Assembly (NCBI GenBank): GCA_038373885.1
Contig: JAWZYV010012265.1
Coordinates: 1-64,000, forward strand
DNA from: Cheiracanthium punctorium
Lineage: Eukaryota; Arthropoda; Arachnida; Araneae; Cheiracanthiidae
Reading direction: 5' to 3'
Length of the DNA stretch: 64,000 bases
Part shown: positions 21,840 to 31,500 of the stretch, one piece after another
Numbering within the stretch: position 1 is the stretch's first letter
Layout: each line of letters starts with the position of its first letter
The notes under the pieces: model-generated
What the model was told of the DNA's origin: nothing
The model's database searches: none
Seen by the model: the letters and a program-made list of their open reading frames with translations, nothing else
Program-made: the position numbers and the translations under genes

Positions 21840-24321
21840 CCAGCCGCCTGCGAGCGGTGAGATCTCGGCTCGAATTCCGTTAACATATGGTTGTCATTTT
21901 CCCCCTTCTTCTGTGTTCTTCTATGATTGTTAATAAATGTTATTTGGAATGAATAAATATCAAAACGGATATTCAGGGGTGCAAGACCCTCTTCAAGATT
22001 GCAGTCAGAAACCTCAAGAAAAATTCTCAATTCAGGCCAAAAAAAAAGGAATACTCCTTTACATTCTTTTGTTTTCCTACAAGTATAGAAACTTAAATAG
22101 TTCATATATTTAACCTTTGATACATTCATATGCCTAAATTTGTCTATGATGATAGATGTGTGCGTGACTATGTGTATGATGTAACGTTGTCACAGACTCT
22201 GTTGCCAGAATTCCTTAAAGTTCCCAAAGAGTTTCCCTCCGATACCTAAAATTTTCCTTATTTACCTTTTCTTTTTATATTTACCAAACGAGAAATGCGC
22301 CAGTGCGGGTATTTTCCTTACAGTAAACCAAAATATACATTTAAAATATTAGATGAACAGGCTCAGTTTTTTTTTCTTTAATTCTTTCTTTTTGCCCACA
22401 ACTCTAATCTCAGTATCTAATAAATTGCATTTGTACACCCTGTTTTGTATTCGAGAATAAGCCAAATTTCCTACGTTATCATACATAAAGATTTTTCTTC
22501 AGAAAAAGTGAATCGTGTAGTAAATAATGATAACTGCTTATATTTCTTTCGAGTTGCGCATTTTTCCAAAGACTAATTTACGAAACATAAATATGAAATT
22601 TGACTGACACTCGAATACTTTTTTGAGTGGGTGTATTGCTTTTTTTTTTAAATAGTTGGTCATCGTAATTATTTTAAATATTCTAACGTACATATCCATA
22701 AAATAGTGACGGGAGCAATATTTATTACGTATATTATGCCAGCAAGGAAAAAAAAAAAACACGTCTTTTTTGTCAGCTCCGACTCAATAAGATTAATCTA
22801 GCCGGAGAACAGACAAAAGACAAAATTTTGGCATCGGACCAATGTAAAACTAATTCTGGCGACATTCTGCTTTCACTAAAATCGTGTGACTGCGAGAAGC
22901 GGATTCAGAGAACATGATTTCGCGAAGAGAAGCCAAAATATCAAAGTAAAAACCGACGATTGTATGAGATGTGTAATGGCAAATTCTGAAAGTTTAATAA
23001 AGCAGATCCGGTTTGTTTTTAAATTACTAATAAAAAAGGCTCATTAAAAAATGTGTTAAAAGAAAATAAGAAGTGACTAATTAAAGATTAAATGCGGCGA
23101 AGACAGAAATGAAGTAACATGTAATAAATATTTTTTGAGGAAAAGAAATTGAAAATTTAGCCCAGAACATTCCTTAAAATGAACATTGTAAGCATGAACT
23201 TTCGTTTAGGACGAAAGAGGCAACTAATGTAAAATGAGTTGTGGAAATGAGAAAGGTAAAATTATATTATTATTATTATTCCTTCTACTTTTTTTCTTCC
23301 TCTTTCATCTTTAAATTTCAGAAATTAGCAAAGTTAAGCAAGTAAAAAAAGCTCTTTAACTTGCAATAACTCAGGGTTTTTTTTTTTTTTTTTTACTTTG
23401 TAGTATGCAAAATCATATTACGTGAAGAGTTTATTTACCACTAATTTTTGTGGAGTCCAATAAAATGATTATTTTTGTTTATATAACTGTAAAATATATT
23501 TGCAACATATCAAAGTGTTATTGAAATGCTGTTGAAACGAATTAAGATAAAAAACTTTTTAAAAATCCTTGCTATTGTTTATTTACCTAGTGACCTACTG
23601 GCAAAGGATCCGTCTTGTGCTGCCGTCAACAAAAGTGCGACTGCCAAAGTCCGAAATGCAGTTTTGTGTTGCAATATTAATAAAATATTTGCAACTTTTT
23701 AATAGTTAATATTACTATCACTACTATTATTATTACTATTATTCTTGTTTAATATTTACATTATTCTTAGAAAAACATAGCTATTCAAGTAATTTTCTAC
23801 CCACTAAAATGGAATTGTGTTGTTTTACTAAATATATTGAAGATCTGCAAAACTGAACTATAAAAGAATTAAGCCCCTGGGCGTCTAGGCCAAGGGCTAA
23901 AAGTTCCACAATCCACAATAAGGTCAGGCAGTGGCCTACGCAAGGTAGTCTATGAGTTTGGAGGTATGGGGCTCCTCCGCTGTTCTTTAACATGTTTAAC
24001 CCGTTTGCTCTCATCGCCACGAGGATGCGACGGCGAAAATCCCTTTTCGAATTTTTTACAGCGCTGTATTTTTTTTACAGCGCATATTTCATTGTTTATT
24101 TCTCGAATGCCCCTGCATTCAGAAAGGGTTGGTTTTATGAGTATGGACATGGAAAATTGAAGACGCATTCATTTTATTAACTAGCTAATTATTTATTTGT
24201 TTAAACAAGTACCAAATATGACATCAGATAACATAGACTCTAATTTGCCTAGAAAGATTGATTTACATCTGGGCATTCGGGATGCGTCTTTTCAAAAATG
24301 AGCGCACATTATCCTCTTTAA
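21840..24321. other. Non-coding stretch
   Basis: No gene recognised. Contains T runs (about 23377-23394), short ATT repeats near 23270 and 23720, and a G/C-richer patch at 23990-24160 that is open in several frames but encodes no motif I recognise. Confidence 0.45.
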
Positions 24322-24680
24322 GTTGTTGTTGTTGCTGTTGTTGTCGTGTCCAGGAATAGAAGATTGCACTATACCCTGAAGGTGGGAGCCATTGCCTCCG
24401 AAGGGGTTGGACTTCTGCGTTGGTCCCTAATTTTGAACCAATTCCAGAGGAGGGACCAACCCCACTGAAATCGGTACCGCCAGAGGTACCGTTTAACAAC
24501 TTGGAGGACATTGGGGATACAACGGATTTTACGTGCACCAACTCCCATTCGCATAGACAGTCCCACAGCAGTCGAGCCGAGAGGGAGATGATCCTCCCAA
24601 GCACTGGCCAATCCGGATGCTGCTTCACTTGCCATGTGCGTATGGGAACGGAGCTTAGCGTGCAGACCACTGCGGGACTT
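24322..24680 (-). mobile_element. SINE with (CAA)n tail, copy 2, 8-bp TSD
   Basis: The minus-strand sequence starts AGTCCCGCAGTGGTCTGC and ends in an ACAACAGCAACAACAAC-type tail. It is flanked by CTCTTTAA at 24314-24321 and 24681-24688. It aligns with copy 1 through blocks such as CCAGTGCTTGGGAGG, GGTGCACGTAAAATCCGT and GGTTGGTCCCTCCTCTGGAA. The copies differ most in the tail-proximal 70 bp. Open frames here are incidental, arising from the G/C-rich SINE body. Confidence 0.85.
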
Positions 24681-24689
24681 CTCTTTAAA

Positions 24690-25488
24690 TAATTTGAAAA
24701 ATTAAAAAGCTTACATTCAAAATAAATTGAGGCTATATTGCGTGTCAATTACTCGATTACTATTTTTTTCTTTTATGCATAATTTATTATTCTAGTTGCG
24801 GTTAGATATCAGCTGTTGGTGCAAAAAGAATTTAATCCGAAAATTGGATCCATTTTACAGATCCTTTACAGTATTACAATCGGTTGAAATAACCCTTCTC
24901 ATTGGCATATATTAATAAGTATTTTTTAATAATATTTATAACTTTTCAGAAGGTTTAGATTGCCCTACATTATTAATTTTTCTGCAGGGATCTCTTAAAT
25001 CTTATGTGCCAAGGGTCCTTCTCGTCTGAATTGGTCCCTCAACAAACTCATCGGTCTTGGGTGAGCTCAGAACTGCAAAAGGTTTCCCGAATTCGTCTCT
25101 GTAACTCATATTTCGTAACCATGATTACAAGTACTACAATCGAACAGCTTGGATGCTTTCAATTCTTTTATTTATTTATTTACTGTACACATACATGTAG
25201 TCACGAGGCCTCGAATTAACAATTAGTCAAGCTCTCTGGGAAATTTCTGAAGTTGACCCATTATTTTAGTAAGATCGAGGGTTACCTTAGTCTGAGCTCC
25301 GAGCGTGGGCCAACGGGTGCTTTGTTTCCAACAGATAACCACACAAATATCGAGAGTGGCGCTTATTCGGAATTTTTCACTTAAAAAGAAAAAAAAACAC
25401 GCCAAATTTGTCTTTTAACATAATAAAGATTTTTATGTTAGCTTACAACAGAAAGAGAGGGAAAAAATCATTTGCTTGTGATAATCTG
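24690..25488. other. Non-coding stretch
   Basis: A patch at 25000-25140 is open for about 70 codons but shows no recognisable domain. No repeat boundaries found. Confidence 0.45.
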
Positions 25489-25859
25489 CACTGGCTTCCA
25501 AAAGTTAAGGAACAACAGGTTTATCGAAGCTCACCATAAAAAAAGTGACACTAACAATAAAACTTATAGTTTATATAAATGATAAAAATGAACTTTTGTA
25601 AAAATGAACGTAAATTTATGCAAAAACGATAGCTACCACTTTTTTTTTTTTATAGAAAAGAACAGGCATATATGAGTAAGAGAAAAATATGCGAATATCA
25701 GGCTTTCGTAATTGCGAGTGTAACTTTTGTTGGTTTAAAACTTTTGTCAGCAGATTCGTTGACCATTGGCAGTAGGGTCCAGCAATCTCTGAGAGAATGA
25801 GAGAAGCGGTTTCCCCTATTCGTTAAGGTGGCGGGCGGTCCAATGAGTGGAAATGGGTT

Positions 25860-26918
25860 GCCACAGGCTGCTGCTGCAAGTGGTCCACCGTCTCTGGAAT
25901 CAATATCAAACCGAAGCTTCTGTGTCCAGAAGACATGTTCCATGCCGACCACGAGCTACAACACCTGCAGAAGACCGTTTTATAGCTCTTTCGGCCCGAA
26001 ATAGAAGAAGCATTTATGTGCCTCAACTTGTTGCAGTCTGTAATTACTATTGTTGCACTCTGTAACATCAGGGAGAACAATCCCTAGTAGCACAAATAGT
26101 TCAAAAAACGTTTAAATCACGTTGGAAACACGTTTATTGACGTTAAAAAACGTGTTTTAAACGTCTTTTGGACTAATTGTGCTACTAGGGATATCTGCTA
26201 GTACGATGCGAAGGCGTATTCACAATGCAGGTCTTTATGCAAGGCGACCCGTTTTGTAAGTCCCCCTCAACGGACGACAGAGAATAGCCCGCTTATGATA
26301 GATAAGAGAACACGTTTACTGGACCAGGCAGCGATGGGTCTCTGTACTCTTTACAGACGAATCCAGATTCACACTGAAGAACGATTCAGGACGTCTGATG
26401 ATTTGGAGGGGGAACAAAGCACCAAATACCATCAATCCAACACTGTTGAAAGACACAGTTACCGAGGTGGTGGAAAAAGGGTTTGGGCAGCGATCTCACT
26501 CGGTGGTCATACTGACCAGCATGTGTTCCAGGGAGGAACTCTCACTGGTGTGAGATATCGGGATGAGATCCTTGATCTATATGTCCACCCATATGCCGGT
26601 GCAATTGGCAATGATTTCATTCTGATGGATGATAATGCACGACCTAACCAAGCTGTAGTTGTTGAGGAATATCTTGCGGGTCTTGATTTAGAGCGATTGG
26701 AATGGCCAGCTCAATCTCCAGACCTGAATCCAAAAGAGCATCTTTGGGACTACCTTGGTAGACAGGTTGCTACTTTAAGTCCACCTCCAAGGTCTTTAGA
26801 AGAGCTGGAAGAAAGCTTACTCCTTGTCTGATCTTCGCTTCCCATTTCGGTAACGGATAACTTAATTGACAGCATGGAAAGTCGATGCCGCCTATGCATT
26901 CAATCTAGTGGTGGGCTA
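25860..26918 (+). pseudogene. Tc1-like transposase (DD34E), inactivated
   Basis: Motifs in order: SRLWNQYQTEASVSRR (DNA-binding region), a PRATTPAEDRFI segment, MRRRIHNAGLYARRP after the MITE, FTDESRF (first Asp, about 26348), DNARP (second Asp) and NPKEHLW, with exactly 34 residues between Asp and Glu. The segment KRVWAAISLGGHTD to LEELEESLLLV is one open frame (26295-26831). Defects: a MITE at 26082, frameshifts including one near 26410, a TGA where Trp is expected at 26829, and a hAT insertion nine codons or fewer from the C-terminus. The protein would have cut and pasted its own element at TA sites in the nucleus. It cannot be functional now. Confidence 0.9.
26082..26190. mobile_element. 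109-bp palindromic MITE, AACGTT type (copy 2)
   Basis: The arms are CCCTAGTAGCACAAATAGTT and the near inverse ending TTGTGCTACTAGGG. The centre carries ACGTTT-type palindromes. It is flanked by AT on both sides. Removing 111 bases (element plus one AT) rejoins GRT and ISASTMRRR in the Tc1 transposase frame, so the boundaries are secure. Confidence 0.9.
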
Positions 26919-29124
26919 CAGTGGCGTACCCAGAGGGGATGCAAAGGACATATGCACCCCCCAAGATTTCTATAAATTAAAATATTTCAGGCTGGGGAAA
27001 AAAACGATTTTTTTCCAAAAACAATTTTTCATCATGAAAGTAAAACATGATTCCAGCTTAAGTGAATTCTTGAAAAAATAATAGAAAGTCTTTGATGACT
27101 CTAAAAACGTACCTTTGTGTCTATGAGGCCCATGGTCAGAGTTTGCAGAAGAGGAGGGTGCATCTCTATAGAATTCCATGGAATATTATATTATTTCTAT
27201 GGAAGATGTCCACCTTTCCGAACAGTTAGCGATAATCTCTAATTTCGAGTGCATAAATGGAGGTCAGGAAATCTCATTCAATCCATTTTCTTGTGCTCGA
27301 AATTCTAAGTTCACAATTTTATAACTTTAAATTCGTTTTAATCTTTTCCTTAAATTTTTAATCCGAGAATGTGTAAAAGGAATCAGTTGTCGCCTTTAAG
27401 TTTTTTAAAATCTGGTGAAAAAAATTTCCAAACATCAATTTGAAACAGAAATTAAATATTAAATAACAATTTCAAGTAACAGTAATAAATTTTTGAATGC
27501 TGTAATTTTACATCTTAAAGAAAGGTTCCGAAAACATAAAGAAATTTTCAGACAGATAAATATTTTAGTTTCACTGGAGAAAGGAAAGGAGAAAACATCA
27601 TACCTACAGATGAAAACAAATTAGAAATGCTAAGAATGCTAATGATTATAGAGCATCACCCTACTACAGTGTTTTCACTAGAATCTCGCATTTTTTTTCT
27701 TTTTCTCGCATTAAAAAATTATTACTGCGAGAAATTCGCGCGCCCTACAAATCGGTTTCTCAAAGAAAAAAAAGTAAGAACACAGAGTGTAAAAGTGGAT
27801 TCTCAACAACTATAAAGTCTATGAAAGAAAAAAAAAAGAAGGGGCCTGGGGGTTCCTGGGAACATTCTGATCCTGGGGGGATCTTAAACTGGGTCACTTT
27901 TATTGCATGTAACTGCGCTTGATTTAGACTTGGAGGTCCAGTTACACTCAATAAAAATAACTAAAAATAATAAATACCCTAATTTGGGGTATTTACCCAA
28001 CATAGGAATAAATACCCAACCCAAATCTATAAGTGAAAACTTCTCACCCATTTTATAAAATCTCACTCGGTTTGCGGGAAAGGGTGAGAAATTCTCACCC
28101 ATTTTTTTTCCTTCAATGAAAACCCTGCAGCTATGGGAAAAGAAATGAATAGCACAACAGATTAGATTAACTGCTATAGAAGATTTACAAGCATGCAACA
28201 CGCACGCGTTGATATTTTCCCGAATATCCATAAATTTTTAAAAGCTTTAGCCACTTTGCCTATAACAACATGTAATACTGAAGGATCGTTTTCAACTATG
28301 AAATATTTTAAAACTACTTAAGAAGCAGTAAATTTGAAATGTGCTTAAATGGTCTCTGTTATACACGTATAAAAAATATATTTGTAAGTGAAGAAGCCTT
28401 AAATATTTTGCGAAAACAAACAGGGAGAATTAATATAATATTGTAGAAAATAAATAATATGTATGAAATTTTCCGTTTTATTATAACCACTTCTAAACTA
28501 AATAAAAACTTCGTAAAAAAAAACACCTAAAATGTTACGTAAAAAGTAACATTTTATGTGTTATATTTCAAGTTTTTATTTATTTTAACGTTTAACACCA
28601 GTATTTTGAGAGTTTTTTTCCATAACCACTTTTTGACAATTCTTTAAATTGTGGCTATTTTTTTCAATCATTAAATGATTTTTATCGAAGTTTCAACGAT
28701 GTGGGATTCCGCCGGTTCTAGTAAATACGAAGTTTCGTTCTTGTGATATTGTTACTACTTTGTCCCATGATCTTAATTTTTGTAACCTTTAATAACTTGA
28801 TAAAAATTATATTAATTCGTGAACAGGTTTGAAAGGGAGAAACAAGAAACGTATACATGGGTGGTAATTTGGGCCTTCCATGTATTTTGAGGAACTCATC
28901 CTGAGTTTTCAAACACTTGAAAACTTAATTAATTTGAAAGATTTCAGTATGCTATAAAATCGTTTACTATACCGGTGACTGCTATGGGTAGGGGGGGGGG
29001 GACTCAACCCCTATATGGGCACCCATAATAGCATATTCTTTAGATTTCACCAAAGTGTTCATGGTCAATTTCATGGTAATGACGATATGCACTCCCCGAA
29101 AATGAATTCCTGGGTACGCCACTG
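26919..29124 (+). mobile_element. 2.2-kb hAT relic inserted in the Tc1 element
   Basis: The ends are perfect 15-bp inverse repeats, CAGTGGCGTACCCAG at 26919 and its complement ending at 29124. The flanks are GGTGGGCT (26910-26917, then one extra A) and GGTGGGCA (29125-29132), an 8-bp duplication with one difference. Taking out the element plus one duplication rejoins the last codons of the Tc1 transposase (CIQSSGG with HIPY and a TAA stop). The interior holds a hAT dimerisation-domain remnant (28200-28440) and AT-rich sequence. Confidence 0.9.
28200..28440 (+). pseudogene. hAT transposase C-terminal dimerisation domain, decayed
   Basis: The frame encodes VDIFPNIHKFLKALATLPIT followed by TCNTEGSFSTMKYFKTT, then a stop, then further matching sequence with more stops to about YFAKTNREN. 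LATLP(I/V)TTC..E.SFS is the signature of the hAT C-terminal dimerisation region, in the TTF-finger/DUF4371 class. Only this domain is recognisable; the N-terminal finger and the catalytic Asp regions are not identifiable between 26935 and 28200. It lies in the same orientation as the host Tc1 transposase. Confidence 0.8.
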
Positions 29125-29349
29125 GGTGGGCATATCCCTTATTAAAACTCATTTTTCTTATATTTCAATGATATTTTACCACATAAAACTGTGATGTATT
29201 ATTTTTTACAAGAATAGACTTTTCCAGAGAAATTTCTTTTCTTCTGTTATAAATCATTTTTGCGTTTTTCTTGTGTAAACTTCTATGTTCATTCATTTGC
29301 ACATTAAGAGGAAAAACCGGTTGTTCCTTAACTTTTGGAGGACAGTGTA

Positions 29350-30540
29350 TTTATTAAATTCCGAATAGAAATGATATTTTATTTAACTTTTAAATTTGAA
29401 ACTAATTTCGTAAACATATACGTATGTCTGCGTGTAAATAGAAAAATGCAAAGATGATTAAGCATTTTGAAAATTTACCATATTTTTTATTAAATTTTGG
29501 TACGTGCTGTTTTATTAATCACGCGCATAAAAATTAAGAGTCGAGATTGTTTTATATAAGACTTACATACAGAAAATTAAATTAATTAAGGAATTAATTT
29601 AAATAAAACTTAAAATACAGACTTAAGTCTTTTTCTGTATTTTCATCACTAATTTGTCCCTAACTTACATTAGACTTACAAAGATTCCTTTTTAGCTTTA
29701 TCAGCGGTCGATAACTTTACGATTTCATTGGGTTTTCCAGTCCTTTATTTGTGGATATCGCAGATCTATTAAAATGTTTCGATTGCTATTTTCCCCTATT
29801 TCTTTTTTTTTTCTCTTCATTGATCGAACAGGTATATTTTCGTCTTTTATTGTCGCCATTCAATTCAATTATTGGAGCACGTAGAGGTGTGTGGATTCTG
29901 AAGGGTTGTACCAGTTTCGTCTGCAGCTTTTCTCACAATATTTTTGTCCTATTTGAAAAAAAAAGAAAAAGAAAAATCAATACAAGTACGTAGTACACAT
30001 TACAAGAAAAACGTTGTACATATAAATGTACTACTGAAAAATATCAATCTTTTGTGTAAATAACTGTTTTTATCGAAACGGTCTAAACAAGATGTTTTAT
30101 CCTTTGTAAATTTGTAAGAGTGAAAGTAATACTAATAAGCTTTGTCAAAACATTGTAAATATTACCTAGAGGTGACTCAACGGCAGGCCTAAATCAGAAA
30201 TTACTAAGCGAAGCTACATTATTTGCTTTCTTATTACCTTAATTGTTTCGAAAATTATTTTTGCAGAATGTCTGGAAAAAAAAAGAATGCGCATGAAGCC
30301 TCAACAATGCAACACAATAGGGCAATGTTAAGTATATGGGGAAAATATTTTCAGAACCATTCCTCAATGTCATGAGCAATCACTACCATGCCGACTATCA
30401 CTGTGCCAAATTGTCAAGATCGCATGAGCAGTCTTAGAAGATCTACGAACACTCTGCAATAACTTTAACAAGCATCCAATAAGGACGTTAATACATAACA
30501 AATCATTGTTTGATCCTCAATTTTAATTTTTCTTTTCGCC
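29350..30540. other. Non-coding AT-rich stretch
   Basis: No recognised genes, paired termini or SINE boxes. The open frame at 29751-29993 is a composition artefact with Phe and Lys runs. Confidence 0.5.
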
Positions 30541-30770
30541 GCCCGGGTTGTGTACTGATTGGAAAGCTATTCTATCACACCACGGGTCCGTATGATAGAA
30601 TAGCTTTCCAATCACACCACGGGTCCGTGTTTGATTTCCGGTACGGGGTTGTGTATAATTTCGTCTGTCCCTTTATTGGAGGCAACGCTGGTCCATCTAT
30701 TAGGTACCTCCGTAATAAAGAGACCAGTAATTCCATCCTTGGTAGTGGCCAATGACAGTACGGCAAGTGC
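30541..30770 (+). repeat. Possible SINE fragment with inverted and direct internal duplication
   Basis: Positions 30556-30577 and 30593-30614 are a perfect 22-bp inverted pair (TGATTGGAAAGCTATTCTATCA). The 18-bp ATCACACCACGGGTCCGT is directly repeated at 30574-30591 and 30611-30628. GTGTTTGATTTCC just downstream is a degenerate polymerase III B box, and ACTGATTGGAAAGC could derive from an A-box region. I suspect a tRNA-derived SINE rearranged internally; ends not found. Confidence 0.45.
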
Positions 30771-31182
30771 CCGCCATTAGTAAAAAAAATTCCTTTGTAA
30801 CGCTATTCAAGAACAAAAAAAAAAAAAAGAAAACTCAATTCAGAATGTTTTTTCACAAGCTCTATTATACCCTCTTATAAACAAAATCCTCTCTTATGAT
30901 TCAATCTTACGAAACACGAAAAACACAGGACTGTCTGTTATCATTTAAAAAATACTAAAGATATAAATTATTAAAGATTTAAATAATTGTGTTTTAAGCT
31001 AATCTAGAAATCGGAAAGCTGATAATGATTTTTCTAAAAATAATTTTTTATTATTAAAATATCACTGTCCTGGCTTGTTTACGGAACCAGGAAATGCCAG
31101 GAAATCAAAACATAAAAAGAAAAATAACAAGTAAATTTTCTAATAAAAATGTATTACATAGAAGTACGAAAGAGTATTAGAC

Positions 31183-31492
31183 TAGCGTTTCCCAACCGGT
31201 GAGGTGCGCCCCCTAGGCGGGCGCAGAGCGTTCGCAGAGGGGGGGGGGGGAGGGGCGAGAAGAACATGTTGAGGGCAAGTGATAATACATGTTTTAAAAA
31301 ATCATCTTATTTATTCTTATTTTTATTCCAAAACTTATATATTTTCGCTTAAAATGTTTAATCAAACTTTACCGATAACATTATTTTGTAGAAAGGCGAC
31401 TCAATGTTCATTGCTGAAGAATAAAAACTGATTATATGAGGAAAAATGACAGGGAGGGGGGAGGCGCGACGTTAAAAGGTTGGGAATCGCTG
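31183..31492. mobile_element. 310-bp hAT-type non-autonomous element with 8-bp TSD
   Basis: The ends are TAGCGTTTCCCAACC and GGTTGGGAATCGCTG. The flanks are TATTAGAC (31175-31182) and TTTTAGAC (31493-31500), 7/8 identical. Subterminal GCGCCCCC and GGAGGCGCGAC blocks match the type at 20698-20809. The middle is AT-rich and non-coding. The G run at 31239-31250 is inside it. Confidence 0.85.
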
Positions 31493-31500
31493 TTTTAGAC

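Larger units (their letters stand above)
25489..29347 (+). mobile_element. Tc1-like transposon with two later insertions inside
   Basis: The left end CACTGGCTTCCAAAAGTTAA, then GGAACAAC, is inverse to the right end. From 29347 inward, the latter reads CACTGTCCTCCAAAAGTTAA, then GGAACAAC. TA follows the right end at 29348-29349; the left flank reads TG, probably a mutated TA. Subtracting the 109-bp MITE and the 2206-bp hAT relic leaves about 1.54 kb, the usual size of a Tc1-like element with one transposase gene. Confidence 0.9.

Noticed and set aside
21653..22129. 158-codon minus-strand open frame
   Set aside because: Runs through the hairpin cluster at 21722-21834 and shows no domain; composition is not protein-like.
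24263..24748. 161-codon minus-strand open frame
   Set aside because: Follows the G/C-rich body of the (CAA)n SINE; the other copy at 19644 does not keep the same frame, so it is not coding.
27884..28231. 115-codon minus-strand open frame
   Set aside because: Antisense to the hAT relic; the sense strand carries the recognisable transposase signature.
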